A DNA stretch of 64,000 bases. Source: Polaribacter sp. SA4-12 (GTDB lineage Bacteria > Bacteroidota > Bacteroidia > Flavobacteriales > Flavobacteriaceae). The notes under the pieces are model-generated. The model saw only the letters and a list, made by a program, of their open reading frames with translations. It was not told where the DNA came from and did no database searches. The position numbers were made by a program, and so were the translations under genes. Shown here in pieces: positions 54,680-64,000 of the stretch; the stretch's first letter is position 1; every line of letters starts with the position of its first letter. The stretch covers positions 1,002,001-1,066,000 of the forward strand of contig NZ_CP019334.1 of the NCBI RefSeq assembly GCF_002163675.1, given 5' to 3'.

Positions 54680-56668
54680 ATGGAATTTAAATTGGTATCA
54701 GAATTTTCTCCAACAGGAGATCAACCACAAGCAATAAAAGAGCTTACACAAAATATTATTGAAGGAGAAAAGTTTCAAACGTTATTAGGTGTAACTGGTT
54801 CTGGAAAAACTTTTACGGTTGCAAATGTTGTAAAAGAAGTAAGAAAACCAACGTTAGTTTTAGCTCATAATAAAACATTAGCAGCTCAGTTATATTCTGA
54901 ATTTAAACAATTCTTTCCTGAAAATGCAGTAGAATATTTTGTCTCTTATTACGATTATTATCAACCAGAAGCATACATCCCTGTAACAGGTACTTTTATA
55001 GAAAAAGATTTATCTATAAATGAAGATATTGAAAGACTACGTTTAAGCACAACCTCTTCCCTACTTTCTGGTAGACGAGATGTTTTAGTTGTTGCTTCCG
55101 TTTCTTGCTTATATGGTATTGGAAACCCTGTAGAATTTAAGAAAAACGTAATTCCTATTCATGTTAATCAACAAATTGCAAGGACAAAATTTTTACATCA
55201 ATTGGTGCAAAGTTTATATTCTAGAACAGAACACGAAATAAAAAGTGGAACCTTTAAAGTAAAAGGTGATGTTGTAACTATTTATCCATCTTATGGAGAT
55301 AATGGCTATAGAATCCATTTTTTTGGTGATGAAATTGAAGAAATAGAATCGTTCGATTTAGAAAGTAATACCGTTTTAGAAAAGTTCGAAGAGCTTACTA
55401 TTTATCCTGCAAACTTGTTTGTAACCTCTCCAGATGTTTTACAAAACGCCATTCATCAAATTCAAGATGATATGATGTTACAAGTAGATTATTTTAAAGA
55501 AATCGGCAAACATTTAGAAGCAAAACGCTTAAAAGAACGTACAGAATTCGATTTAGAAATGATTCGTGAATTAGGGTATTGTTCAGGTATTGAGAATTAT
55601 TCTCGTTATTTAGATGGAAGAGCACCAGGAACAAGACCTTTCTGTTTATTAGATTATTTCCCTGATGATTATTTAATGGTTATTGATGAAAGCCATGTTA
55701 CAATTCCACAAACACACGCAATGTATGGTGGCGATAGAAGTAGAAAAGAGAACTTAGTAGAATATGGTTTTCGACTGCCTGCTGCAATGGACAACCGTCC
55801 TTTAAAGTTTGAAGAGTTTGAAGGCGTTCAAAACCAAGTTATTTACGTTTCTGCAACTCCTGCAGATTACGAACTTCAAAAAACAGAAGGTGTTTTTGTT
55901 GAGCAAATTATTAGACCCACAGGTTTATTAGATCCAATTATAGAAATTAGACCAAGTTTAAATCAGATTGATGATTTAATTGAAGAAATACAAATTCGAG
56001 TAGAAAAAGACGAACGTACTTTGGTGACAACTTTAACCAAAAGAATGGCAGAAGAACTCACAAAATACCTAACAAGAGTAAGCATACGTTGTAGATACAT
56101 TCATTCTGATGTAGACACTTTAGAACGTGTAGAAATTATGCAAGATTTACGTAAGGGTATTTTTGATGTTTTAATTGGCGTAAACCTTTTAAGAGAAGGT
56201 TTAGATTTACCCGAAGTTTCTTTAGTTGCTATTTTAGATGCTGATAAAGAAGGTTTTTTAAGAAGTCATCGTTCTATAACACAAACTGTTGGTAGAGCTG
56301 CAAGAAACGTTAATGGTTTGGCTATTTTATATGCTGATAAAATGACAAAAAGTATGCAAAAAACGATTGATGAAACAGATAGAAGAAGAGAAAAACAGAT
56401 TGCATATAATACAAAACATAACATCACACCTACTCAGATTAATAAAAAAATAGATGATACTTTGTCTAAATCTGCAGTTTCTAGTTATCATTATGACAAT
56501 GCTAAACAAGTGGCAGCAGAACAAGACTTACAATATTTACCAAAAGAAGAAATAGAAAAACGAATTAGAGAAAAACGCAAACACATGGAAGCTGCAGCTA
56601 AAGATTTAGACTTTATTGTAGCTGCTAAACTGCGTGATGAAATTGCTTTATTGAGAGAAAAATTATAA
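54680..56668 (+). CDS. uvrB: UvrABC system protein B
   Basis: The 662-residue protein has Walker A GVTGSGKT (residues 39-46), the damage-probing hairpin region YYQPEAYIPVTGTFIEKD, the DEAD-like box VIDESH, RRSRKEN-type motif GGDRSRKENLVEYG, and C-terminal helicase motifs (LREGLDLPEVSLVAILDADK, QTVGRAARN). A terminal UVR domain ends it (AAKDLDFIVAAKLRDEI). It is the damage-verifying helicase-like subunit of nucleotide excision repair. Full length and intact. Confidence 0.97.
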   Translation: MEFKLVSEFSPTGDQPQAIKELTQNIIEGEKFQTLLGVTGSGKTFTVANVVKEVRKPTLVLAHNKTLAAQLYSEFKQFFPENAVEYFVSYYDYYQPEAYIPVTGTFIEKDLSINEDIERLRLSTTSSLLSGRRDVLVVASVSCLYGIGNPVEFKKNVIPIHVNQQIARTKFLHQLVQSLYSRTEHEIKSGTFKVKGDVVTIYPSYGDNGYRIHFFGDEIEEIESFDLESNTVLEKFEELTIYPANLFVTSPDVLQNAIHQIQDDMMLQVDYFKEIGKHLEAKRLKERTEFDLEMIRELGYCSGIENYSRYLDGRAPGTRPFCLLDYFPDDYLMVIDESHVTIPQTHAMYGGDRSRKENLVEYGFRLPAAMDNRPLKFEEFEGVQNQVIYVSATPADYELQKTEGVFVEQIIRPTGLLDPIIEIRPSLNQIDDLIEEIQIRVEKDERTLVTTLTKRMAEELTKYLTRVSIRCRYIHSDVDTLERVEIMQDLRKGIFDVLIGVNLLREGLDLPEVSLVAILDADKEGFLRSHRSITQTVGRAARNVNGLAILYADKMTKSMQKTIDETDRRREKQIAYNTKHNITPTQINKKIDDTLSKSAVSSYHYDNAKQVAAEQDLQYLPKEEIEKRIREKRKHMEAAAKDLDFIVAAKLRDEIALLREKL

Positions 56669-56727
56669 AATTAATCAAATTCGTTTTCTTATTAATAATT
56701 TAACTTCATAAAGACAAAATCACTAAA

Positions 56728-56747
56728 TTGTTTATATATATAAACAA
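56728..56747. terminator. Perfect palindrome between convergent uvrB and marC-type genes
   Basis: TTGTTTATATATATAAACAA is a perfect 20-bp palindrome at the meeting point of two convergent genes. It is AT-only in its core and lacks a T run, so its strength as a terminator is doubtful. Confidence 0.35.
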
Positions 56748-56765
56748 CAGTATATCATCATTAAG

Positions 56766-57392
56766 TTAGGCAATTTTTAAAACACTTACAACAGCAGAAA
56801 TAATAAATTCAACACCTATTGCAATCACAATAAATCCAATAATTCTTGACAACGCATTTATTCCTGAAGCTCCCAATTTTTTAACGATATTAAATGAACT
56901 TTTTAATATTAGATAAATACATATTGTAGATAAAACAATTGCACCAAGAATAATTAAAACTTTGTCCAATCCTTTAAATTCTTGATTATAAGTTATCAAT
57001 AAAGAAATTGTTCCTGGACCTGCAATCATTGGTATTGCTAAAGGTGTTAAAGAAAATTCTGAACGACTTTTAAGATCTTTCTTAACCTTATCTTTCTTCA
57101 TTCCTTTATGCTTATTATACTCGCCTGTTAATAATGCAAAACCAGAGGAAACAATAATTAATCCACCTGCTATTTTTAGAGAATTTAATGTAATTCCAAA
57201 AAATAGTAAGATAAATTTACCTACAAAAAATGAGATTAGTAATATTAATAAAACATTTATAGATGTCCAAAACGCTATTTTATTACGTTCTAACTTATTG
57301 TGTTCTTTTGTTAACCCAACAAATATAGGTACAGTTCCAAAAGGGTTCATAACAGAGAATAATGCTCCAAAAATTGTTATAAATAATTCCAT
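56766..57392 (-). CDS. MarC-family integral membrane protein
   Basis: The 208-residue protein has six hydrophobic helices and the MarC motifs MNPFGTVPIFVGLT (residues 15-28) and TPLAIPMIAGPGTISLLI (about 115-132). MarC proteins are inner membrane proteins of unclear function, once linked to multiple antibiotic resistance but without proof. It is transcribed alone, convergent with uvrB and divergent from cysK. Confidence 0.93.
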   Translation of the reverse strand: MELFITIFGALFSVMNPFGTVPIFVGLTKEHNKLERNKIAFWTSINVLLILLISFFVGKFILLFFGITLNSLKIAGGLIIVSSGFALLTGEYNKHKGMKKDKVKKDLKSRSEFSLTPLAIPMIAGPGTISLLITYNQEFKGLDKVLIILGAIVLSTICIYLILKSSFNIVKKLGASGINALSRIIGFIVIAIGVEFIISAVVSVLKIA

Positions 57393-57570
57393 TCTTTTTT
57401 TAACAAAAATTGTTTTTTAAAACTTCTTTTAACGAAACTTTAAGTGAAGTTTATGTTAAGTTAATACGAATAAAAATGAAAAAACAGTAACTTAGCTAGA
57501 CACCTATTAAAGGGATTTTTAACAACACATATTCATAGAAATAAAACCGACTTATTAAAACCACATCATT

Positions 57571-58482
57571 ATGAAATTCAATAATATCTTAGAAACCATT
57601 GGCAACACACCAACCGTAAGATTAAGTAAATTATTTCCAAATGCAAATGTTTGGATGAAACTCGAAAAAGCAAATCCAGGAGGAAGCATTAAAGACAGAA
57701 TTGCATTAGCAATGATTGAAGATGCTGAAAAAAGTGGAATACTAACAAACGATACTGAAATAATTGAACCAACTTCTGGAAACACAGGAATAGGTTTAGC
57801 AATGATTGCTGCTATAAAAGGCTACAAACTGACTTTAGTTATGCCAGAATCAATGTCTGTTGAACGAAGAGCTTTAATGACAGCTTATGGTGCTAATATT
57901 GTTTTAACTCCGAAAGAACTAGGCTTAGGAGGAACAATTGCTAAAGCAGATGAAATGGTTGCCAATAATAAAAATTCGTGGATGCCTTCTCAATTCAAAA
58001 ATCCAGCAAACCCAGAAATACACAGAAAAACTACTGCTTTAGAGGTTATTAATGACTTTCCTGAAGGAATAGACTATTTAATTACCGGAGTTGGAACGGG
58101 TGGTCATATTACAGGTATGTCTGAAGTTTTAAAAGAGAAATTTCCTAGTTTAAAAGTATTTGCTGTTGAGCCTGATAGTTCTGCTGTAATTTCTGGAGAA
58201 AAACCAGGACCTCATCCTTTACAAGGAATAGGACCAGGATTTATACCTGATGTATTTAATACTGAAACAATAGATGGAGCCATTAGAATAACCAAGGAAG
58301 AAGCATTTGCTGAAGTTAAAAACATAGCAAAAACAGAAGGAATCTTAGTAGGTATTTCTACAGGAGCATCATTAGCTGCAGTTAGAAAACAATTACAGAC
58401 TTTAAATGGAGAAGAAACAATATTAACGATGAATTATGATACTGGAGAACGCTACCTATCTATTGAAGGTCTTTTAAATTAA
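57571..58482 (+). CDS. cysK: Cysteine synthase (O-acetylserine sulfhydrylase)
   Basis: The 303-residue PLP enzyme has the cofactor Lys41 in [11 protein letters not shown], the substrate loop [13 protein letters not shown] (about 68-80), the phosphate-binding [10 protein letters not shown] (about 173-182) and [10 protein letters not shown] (about 265-274). It joins O-acetylserine and sulfide into cysteine in the cytoplasm. CysM-like or cystathionine-synthase activity is less likely given the length and motif set. Confidence 0.93.
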   Translation: MKFNNILETIGNTPTVRLSKLFPNANVWMKLEKANPGGSIKDRIALAMIEDAEKSGILTNDTEIIEPTSGNTGIGLAMIAAIKGYKLTLVMPESMSVERRALMTAYGANIVLTPKELGLGGTIAKADEMVANNKNSWMPSQFKNPANPEIHRKTTALEVINDFPEGIDYLITGVGTGGHITGMSEVLKEKFPSLKVFAVEPDSSAVISGEKPGPHPLQGIGPGFIPDVFNTETIDGAIRITKEEAFAEVKNIAKTEGILVGISTGASLAAVRKQLQTLNGEETILTMNYDTGERYLSIEGLLN

Positions 58483-58520
58483 AAGATTAATACTGCTATT
58501 ATAACTTAATTAAAAGTCAT

Positions 58521-58556
58521 AAAAAAAACGCCTCATTTTCATGAGGCGTTTTAAAT
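58521..58556. terminator. Bidirectional terminator between cysK and sucC
   Basis: AAAACGCCTCAT (58525-58536) and ATGAGGCGTTTT (58541-58552) form a 12-bp stem with loop TTTC, flanked by A on the left and T on the right. It serves both convergent genes. Confidence 0.9.
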
Positions 58557-58572
58557 ATATTTAAACTTTAAA

Positions 58573-59772
58573 CTAAGATGCTTCTAAAACTTCTTGTACT
58601 TTATCAGCAGCTTCTTGAAATTCTGTTGCAGAAATAATTTCCATTCCAGAATTATCAATTAATTCTTTTGCTTCTTTAGCATTTGTTCCTTGTAAACGAC
58701 AGATAATTGGTACAGTAATTTTATCTCCCATACTCTTATAAGCATCAACAACTCCTTGTGCTACTCTATCACAACGAACAATACCACCAAAAATGTTAAC
58801 TAAAATTGCTTTTACATTCGTATCTTTTAAGATAATACCAAATGCAGTTTCAACTCTTGCTGCATCAGCAGTACCACCAACGTCTAAAAAGTTAGCAGGT
58901 TCTCCTCCAGATTCTTTAATTAAATCCATAGTTCCCATTGCTAAACCAGCTCCGTTTACCATACAACCAACGTTTCCGTCTAAATCTACATAGTTTAATC
59001 CTGCAGCTTTAGCTTCAACTTCAATTGGGTTTTCTTCTCTTAAATCACGCATTGCTGCATAATCTTTATGTCTAAATAAAGCATTTTCATCTAAAGATAC
59101 TTTAGCATCAACTGCCATTATTTTAGAGTCAGATGTTTTTAAAACCGGATTGATTTCAAACATTGCAGAATCAGAACCAATGTATGCTTTGTATAAATTA
59201 GTAACAAACTTTGTCATTTCTTTAAAAGCAACACCAGATAAACCTAAATTAAAAGCAACTTTACGTGCTTGAAAAGGCATGATACCTAATAAAGGATCTA
59301 TTTCTTCTGTAAAAATTAAATGTGGAGTTTCTTCAGCAACAATTTCAATATCCATTCCACCTTCAGTAGAATACATAATCATATTTTTACCAGTAGCTCT
59401 GTTTAATAAAACAGACATATAATATTCATCTGGCTCAGAATCTCCAGGATAATATACATCCTCACAAATTAAAACTTGATTTACTAATTTTCCTTCTGCA
59501 GAAGTTTGAGGCGTAATTAACATCATTCCTAAAATATCATCAGAAATACTTTTTACTTGGTCTAAGTTTTTAGCCAACTTAACTCCACCACCTTTTCCAC
59601 GACCACCTGCGTGTACTTGTGCTTTAATTACGTGCCAACCTGTTCCTGTTTCTTCTGTAAGCTTTTTTGCAGCTTCTACTGCTTCAGCAGGAGTACTTGC
59701 AACAATTCCACGTTGAATTCTAACGCCAAAACTGTTTAAAATTTCTTTTCCTTGATATTCGTGTAAGTTCAT
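58573..59772 (-). CDS. sucC: Succinyl-CoA synthetase, ADP-forming, beta subunit
   Basis: The start ATG 59772 gives MNLHEYQGKEILNSFGV, the usual N-terminus; a longer frame from 59802 overlaps the -7 box. The 399-residue protein has an ATP-grasp domain (AQVHAGGRGKGGGVKLA near 43-59) and the CoA-ligase domain (NFLDVGGTADAARVETAF near 292-309, VNIFGGIVRCD near 323). It makes ATP from succinyl-CoA in the TCA cycle. The alpha subunit gene is not in this window. Confidence 0.97.
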   Translation of the reverse strand: MNLHEYQGKEILNSFGVRIQRGIVASTPAEAVEAAKKLTEETGTGWHVIKAQVHAGGRGKGGGVKLAKNLDQVKSISDDILGMMLITPQTSAEGKLVNQVLICEDVYYPGDSEPDEYYMSVLLNRATGKNMIMYSTEGGMDIEIVAEETPHLIFTEEIDPLLGIMPFQARKVAFNLGLSGVAFKEMTKFVTNLYKAYIGSDSAMFEINPVLKTSDSKIMAVDAKVSLDENALFRHKDYAAMRDLREENPIEVEAKAAGLNYVDLDGNVGCMVNGAGLAMGTMDLIKESGGEPANFLDVGGTADAARVETAFGIILKDTNVKAILVNIFGGIVRCDRVAQGVVDAYKSMGDKITVPIICRLQGTNAKEAKELIDNSGMEIISATEFQEAADKVQEVLEAS

Positions 59773-59795
59773 GTGTAAATGTTTAATACGGAAAA

Positions 59796-59803
59796 CAAAC
59801 ATA
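59796..59803 (-). promoter_or_regulatory. -7 box of sucC
   Basis: The minus strand reads TATGTTTG, an exact TAnnTTTG match, with about 23 nt to the sucC ATG at 59772. Confidence 0.5.
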
Positions 59804-59865
59804 CAAATTCATAAACAAAACATTGCATAGTTTTCATTAAAAAAAATATCGAAAATTTTACACCC

Positions 59866-59884
59866 AATTTTCTTTAAGAAAATT
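59866..59884. promoter_or_regulatory. Perfect 19-bp palindrome upstream of the DUF5916 gene
   Basis: AATTTTCTTTAAGAAAATT has 9-bp arms and a single central T. It lies in the 244-nt divergent region between sucC and the DUF5916 gene and may be a regulator site. No -7 consensus for the plus-strand gene was found. Confidence 0.35.
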
Positions 59885-60016
59885 TTAACATTTAACAAGT
59901 GTAACACTCCAATTTTTAAGAAGTCTTTCTATTAATTAACATGATTCAAAGACTTATTATATTAATAAAGATAAATGCTTTAGCATCGTGTTTACACATA
60001 ACCAACCAAAAATTAC

Positions 60017-62440
60017 ATGTTAAAAAAAACCATTTTACTACTGATTGCTTTACTATCACTCAATCAGTTATCAGCACAAGATAAAGAAAAACGAAAAAAA
60101 ATTAAAACTACAAGAGTAAAAAATGCGCCTAAAATAGATGGTGTATTAAATGATGAAGCATGGAAAAATGCTGAATTAATTACAGATTTTGTGGTTTTTA
60201 GACCTAGTAATGGCAAACCAGTTTCTTCAGAATACCAATCTATTGTTAAAGTTATTTATGATGATGATGCTATTTATATCTCTGCTCAAATGAAGGATCC
60301 TGATCCTGAAGGAATCCCTAAAGAGTTCTCTACAAGAGATAATTTTAGTGTTGCAGATTTCTTTTTGGTAACTATAAACCCAAATGACGATGGTCAAAAT
60401 CCATTTGAATTTGTTGTTCAAGCTACGGGAAATCAAGCAGATTCTAAAGTTTCTAATGGAAATGAAGATTTTGATTGGAGTGCCGTTTGGAAAAGTGCTG
60501 TTTCTACGGATGCTAAAGGCTGGAATGTAGAAATGAAAATTCCTTACAGAGCTTTACGTTTTGCTAATAGACCTATACAGTCTTGGGGATTTAACTTTCA
60601 CAGAAGATTAGAAAAATTAAACGAACAACACACTTGGACACACATTGATAATTCTGTTGGACGCTGGACACAATATGATGGTTTAATTACAGACTTTAGA
60701 GATATTAAACCTCCTACAAGGTTAAACTTATATCCTTATGCATCTGCAACTGCAAATACTTTTGAAGGACAAACCGATTTTGATTGGAGTGTTGGTATGG
60801 ATATAAAATATGGTTTAACAGAAAATTTTACGCTAGATGCAACTCTAATTCCAGACTTTAGTCAAGTTGGTTTTGATGATGTAGAATTAAACCTAGGTCC
60901 ATTTGAACAACAATTTACTGAACAACGACAGTTTTTTACTGAAGGAACAGAGCTTTTTAACAAAGGAAACCTATTTTATTCAAGAAGAATTGGGAGCTCT
61001 CCTATTGATCAATTTGATATTGAAAGTACATTATCTTCAGAAGAAGAAATTACAGATTACCCAGGCAAAGTAACAATGTTAAATGCTATAAAAGTTTCAG
61101 GAAGAACCAAAGGCGGTTTAGGAATTGGTTTTTTTAATGCTCTTACCGAAAAAACGGACGCTACTATAAAAAACACTTCAACTGGTAAAACTAGAAAAGA
61201 AGTTATAGATCCTTTTACAAATTATAACATATTGGTATTAGATCAACAATTTAACCAAAACTCTACAGTAACGTTAATCAATACAAATGTTACTAGAGAT
61301 GGGAGATTTAGAGACGCAAATGTAACCGCTTTAGATTGGCATATAGAAACGAAAGACAGTAAATACAATGCAGATGGCTCTGTTAGAATGAGTAACATTT
61401 CTGATGATGTAAACAACCCAAATACTGGTTATACTTTTGATAATAGCTTTGGATATAATTCTGGACATTGGAATTGGGAAATTGGTTACAATTTTGAAAA
61501 CAAGGATTTTAATCCTAATGATTTTGGAATTCTATTTAGTAACAATGAACAAACAATTTATGGAAGTGCTGGCTGGAGAACTTTACAACCAACAAAAAAG
61601 TTTAACAACTATAGTTTTAACTTTTATAACCAATTAAATTTTCAGCATTATTCTGGCGTTTACACAGGTTATAATTCTGGTTTAAACTTTAATGCACAAA
61701 CAAAAGAACGATTTTCTTTTGGAGGTAATTATAATTACGGTACAGAGAGTAAAGATTTTTTTGAGCCAAGACAAGGATCTACAAGCGGAATCTATTTTTT
61801 ACAACCTGAAAGAACAAACATAAATGGTTGGATATCCACAAATTCACAAAAGAAATTAGAATTAAATGTAAACGGATATTACACAGGTTACAGTGACAAT
61901 CCAAAATCTAGCTACGGTTTTAGTATTGCTCCTCGTTATCGTTTTACAAATCAATTTTCTTTGAGATATAGATTAAATTATAATAAAACAAAGAACGATC
62001 AAGGTTTTGTAGATGAAGAAGGATCAAATATCGTTTTTGGTATGAGAGATAGAAAAAACTACACAAATACCATTTCTGGAAAATATAATTTTAGTACAAA
62101 CTCATCATTATCTTTAAGTTTTAGACACTATTGGGGATCTGTAAATTATAATGGATATCACAATTTAAATTCTGAAGGAAATTTAGACCCAAACACAACT
62201 TATACTGGTGACAACGTAAACTTTAATAGTTGGAATTTAGATTTAAACTATATCTGGCAATTTGCTCCTGGAAGTCAATTAATTGCTTTTTACAGAAATT
62301 CAATTTTTAATGAAGACACAAAGTCTGATTTAAATTTCTTCAAAAATTTAGATAATTTATTCGATCAATCACAAAGACACACTTTTTCTGTTAGATTGGT
62401 TTATTTTATTGATTACAATAAGCTTAAAAATATCTTTTAA
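60017..62440 (+). CDS. DUF5916 outer membrane protein with CBM9-like domain
   Basis: The 807-residue protein has a signal peptide (LKKTILLLIALLSLNQLSAQ), then a CBM9-like sandwich (about 35-225: APKIDGVLNDEAWKNAELIT, VEMKIPYRALRF). A long C-terminal beta-barrel-like region follows, ending in SQRHTFSVRLVYFIDYNKLK with aromatic-rich strands. This matches the DUF5916 family. It is probably an outer membrane protein of unknown role; sugar binding is possible from the CBM9 likeness but unproven. It is transcribed alone and ends at a terminator. Confidence 0.88.
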   Translation: MLKKTILLLIALLSLNQLSAQDKEKRKKIKTTRVKNAPKIDGVLNDEAWKNAELITDFVVFRPSNGKPVSSEYQSIVKVIYDDDAIYISAQMKDPDPEGIPKEFSTRDNFSVADFFLVTINPNDDGQNPFEFVVQATGNQADSKVSNGNEDFDWSAVWKSAVSTDAKGWNVEMKIPYRALRFANRPIQSWGFNFHRRLEKLNEQHTWTHIDNSVGRWTQYDGLITDFRDIKPPTRLNLYPYASATANTFEGQTDFDWSVGMDIKYGLTENFTLDATLIPDFSQVGFDDVELNLGPFEQQFTEQRQFFTEGTELFNKGNLFYSRRIGSSPIDQFDIESTLSSEEEITDYPGKVTMLNAIKVSGRTKGGLGIGFFNALTEKTDATIKNTSTGKTRKEVIDPFTNYNILVLDQQFNQNSTVTLINTNVTRDGRFRDANVTALDWHIETKDSKYNADGSVRMSNISDDVNNPNTGYTFDNSFGYNSGHWNWEIGYNFENKDFNPNDFGILFSNNEQTIYGSAGWRTLQPTKKFNNYSFNFYNQLNFQHYSGVYTGYNSGLNFNAQTKERFSFGGNYNYGTESKDFFEPRQGSTSGIYFLQPERTNINGWISTNSQKKLELNVNGYYTGYSDNPKSSYGFSIAPRYRFTNQFSLRYRLNYNKTKNDQGFVDEEGSNIVFGMRDRKNYTNTISGKYNFSTNSSLSLSFRHYWGSVNYNGYHNLNSEGNLDPNTTYTGDNVNFNSWNLDLNYIWQFAPGSQLIAFYRNSIFNEDTKSDLNFFKNLDNLFDQSQRHTFSVRLVYFIDYNKLKNIF

Positions 62441-62461
62441 AATTTATTTCCCCATTTTTTT

Positions 62462-62501
62462 AAACCGGATATTCTTCACTTATAAGGATATCCGGTTTTT
62501 T
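62462..62501 (+). terminator. Intrinsic terminator after the DUF5916 gene
   Basis: AAACCGGATATTCTT (62462-62476) and AAGGATATCCGGTTT (62484-62498) form a 15-bp stem with one G-U pair and a 7-nt loop, followed by T. Confidence 0.88.
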
Positions 62502-62550
62502 ATTAATTCAATTCAAGTCTTTTTTATACATTCGTTACAAAGTTTCAAGT

Positions 62551-63210
62551 ATGATAATTGGTAAAAACATTCACAAATATTACGGGGATGTAGAAGTTTT
62601 AAAAGGAGTAGATTTACATATAAAAAAAGGAGAAATTGTTGCTATTGTTGGTCCTTCTGGAGCAGGAAAAACAACTTTACTTCAAATTTTAGGTACTTTA
62701 GATAAACCTTTAAAAGAAGAAAACTTCGAATTAAAACTAAACAACGTTTCTCTTAAAAATCTAGCTGACAAAGAATTATCTATTTTTAGAAACAAGCATA
62801 TTGGTTTTATTTTTCAATTTCATCAATTGTTACCAGAATTTACCGCTTTAGAAAACGTATGTATTCCTGCTTTTATCGCAAAAAAAGGAAAACAAGAAAC
62901 AGAAGAAAAAGCAAAAAAGATTCTTAACTTTTTAGGATTATCACACAGAATAGATCACAAACCAAACGAATTATCTGGTGGAGAGCAACAAAGAGTTGCG
63001 GTTGCAAGAGCGTTAATTAACGATCCTTCTGTTATTTTAGCAGATGAACCAAGTGGAAATTTAGATAGTGAATCTGCAAAAAACTTACACGAACTATTTT
63101 TTAAACTTCGTGATGAATTTGGACAAACCTTTGTACTCATTACTCATAATGAAGAATTGGCAAATATGGCAGACAGAAAACTGACCATGAAAGATGGAAA
63201 AATAATTTAA
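62551..63210 (+). CDS. LolD-like ABC transporter ATP-binding protein
   Basis: The 219-residue ATPase has Walker [11 protein letters not shown], a Q-loop [18 protein letters not shown], signature ELSGGEQQR, Walker [13 protein letters not shown] and switch His in VLITHNEEL. The whole pattern is of the LolD/MacB group. No LolC/E-type permease lies next to it, so it must pair with a permease encoded elsewhere if it serves lipoprotein release. Confidence 0.92.
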   Translation: MIIGKNIHKYYGDVEVLKGVDLHIKKGEIVAIVGPSGAGKTTLLQILGTLDKPLKEENFELKLNNVSLKNLADKELSIFRNKHIGFIFQFHQLLPEFTALENVCIPAFIAKKGKQETEEKAKKILNFLGLSHRIDHKPNELSGGEQQRVAVARALINDPSVILADEPSGNLDSESAKNLHELFFKLRDEFGQTFVLITHNEELANMADRKLTMKDGKII

Positions 63211-63257
63211 TTATGTAACATTCTTCAATTTTATACAACTAATGTATAAACGCTATT

Positions 63258-63806
63258 ATGAAAGAAATATTCCTAAACCTTGTCGCATACTTAAAAAATC
63301 CAGTTTTAGAAAAAGACACAAATACAGATCTAAAATATCGATTTAAAATATTTTTTCAGATTCTTGTAATTGGTATTTTAACCGGATTTATTATAACTCC
63401 CATTTTTGCACTTATTCAAGAATTAGATTTGGTAAATATGGAAAACCATAAGCTAGCAGATCAATTTAAAGAAATGGGAATTCCTCTAATGCTATTAATA
63501 GGAGCAATTGTTGTTCCTGCTATTGAAGAAGCAATCTTTAGAGGACCAATAACACTCTTTAAAAAGCCTAAGTCTTTTAAAATTGCTTTTTACTTTTTTG
63601 CTTTAATCTTTGGATTTGTACATCTTTCAAATTTTGAATTCACAACAAATGTCTTATTATTATCACCTATACTAGTACTTCCTCAAATACTTTTAGGAGG
63701 CTATTTGGGCTATATAAGAGTTCGTTTTGGCTTACAATGGTCTATACTTTTACATGGAACATACAACTGTTTTTTCTTATTAATAAGTACTTTAATAGAG
63801 TTTTAA
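63258..63806 (+). CDS. CPBP-family intramembrane metalloprotease
   Basis: The 182-residue protein has four to five membrane helices and the CPBP/Abi motifs: Glu90-Glu91 and Arg95 in PAIEEAIFRGP, His122 in FGFVHLSNF, and His166 with Asn170 in LLHGTYN. These residues form the zinc-type active site of Rce1-like proteases. Substrate unknown. The next gene starts at once after its stop codon, suggesting one transcript. Confidence 0.92.
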   Translation: MKEIFLNLVAYLKNPVLEKDTNTDLKYRFKIFFQILVIGILTGFIITPIFALIQELDLVNMENHKLADQFKEMGIPLMLLIGAIVVPAIEEAIFRGPITLFKKPKSFKIAFYFFALIFGFVHLSNFEFTTNVLLLSPILVLPQILLGGYLGYIRVRFGLQWSILLHGTYNCFFLLISTLIEF

Positions 63807-64000
63807 ATGAATAAATCTGAGCTTAAAGAATTTTTAGATGAAAAGGTTATTCTATATAACAATCCTAAGTTTATTGAGTCTGATCCTATTCAAATTCCAC
63901 ATTTATTTTCTAAAAAAGAAGATATTGAAATTGCTGCATTTTTAACAGCAACCATTTCTTGGGGAAATAGAACGATGATTATAAGAAACGCCTCTAAAAT
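63807..64000 (+). CDS. TIGR02757 (DUF2400) family protein, 3' end outside window
   Basis: ATG 63807 directly follows the CPBP stop codon. The visible 64 residues (MNKSELKEFLDEKVILYNNP, then ESDPIQIPHLFSKKEDIEIA and FLTATISWGNRTMIIRNA) match the start of TIGR02757-family proteins, which are conserved and of unknown function. The frame runs off the right edge. Confidence 0.85.
   Translation, partial: MNKSELKEFLDEKVILYNNPKFIESDPIQIPHLFSKKEDIEIAAFLTATISWGNRTMIIRNASK

Noticed and set aside
59773..59802. Ten-codon extension of SucC
   Set aside because: It overlaps the -7 promoter box, and the standard SucC N-terminus begins at ATG 59772.
1..64000. tRNA, rRNA, prophage, insertion sequences, replication origin
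   Set aside because: No cloverleaf-like, rRNA-like, transposase or phage structural gene sequence was recognised in the window.

Overview
The window is AT-rich chromosomal DNA from a marine-type member of the Bacteroidota, most likely family Flavobacteriaceae (a Polaribacter- or Tenacibaculum-like organism; genus is inference). The signs are a SusC/SusD starch locus, several very large proteins with type IX secretion (T9SS) C-terminal sorting domains, the Bacteroidota -7 promoter element TAnnTTTG upstream of many genes, frequent TTG starts, and a Bacteroidota-style housekeeping run (nusB, DUF1573, yajC, ybbR, coaE). I saw no rRNA, tRNA, CRISPR array, insertion sequence or prophage.

1-18.4 kb: a complete starch/maltodextrin utilisation locus in two divergent halves around a LacI-type regulator. 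The minus half carries an MFS sugar permease, beta-phosphoglucomutase, a GH65 maltose phosphorylase, a lipoprotein GH13 amylase and an esterase cut by the window edge. The plus half carries SusC, SusD, a SusE-like and a SusF-like lipoprotein and, after a terminator, a T9SS-secreted GH13 amylase. Inferred flow: the secreted amylase and SusD/E/F capture starch at the surface, SusC imports oligosaccharides, the lipoprotein amylase trims them, MFS imports maltose, and phosphorolysis plus the mutase yield glucose and glucose-6-phosphate. The two regulatory intergenic regions share several short sequence elements.

18.4-26.6 kb: a small Tat-signal-like ORF that lacks a start codon, then a 2582-residue secreted protein with thrombospondin type 3 calcium-binding repeats and a C-terminal sorting domain.

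26.6-43.9 kb: mostly housekeeping genes. These are DUF1569, DNA polymerase III delta, a PD-(D/E)xK-type small protein, a GT2 glycosyltransferase, an SRPBCC protein, TsaC/Sua5, a two-component system, coaE, ybbR, yajC, DUF1573, nusB, an ABC exporter, a PUR-alpha-like protein, an unrecognised membrane protein, isochorismate synthase with a hotdog thioesterase, a pRiA4b-type protein, and an ABC-2 type transporter pair.

43.9-54.7 kb: three large T9SS type B (gliding-motility-associated C-terminal domain) proteins, the last two a tandem duplication. Between the first and second lies a small gene split by a frameshift in a 12-A run. All three large proteins carry the same roughly 100-residue Cys-Asp module, seven times in the first and twice in each of the others.

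54.7-64 kb: uvrB, a MarC-family protein, cysteine synthase, sucC, a DUF5916/CBM9-like outer membrane protein, a LolD-like ATPase, a CPBP protease and the start of a TIGR02757-family gene.
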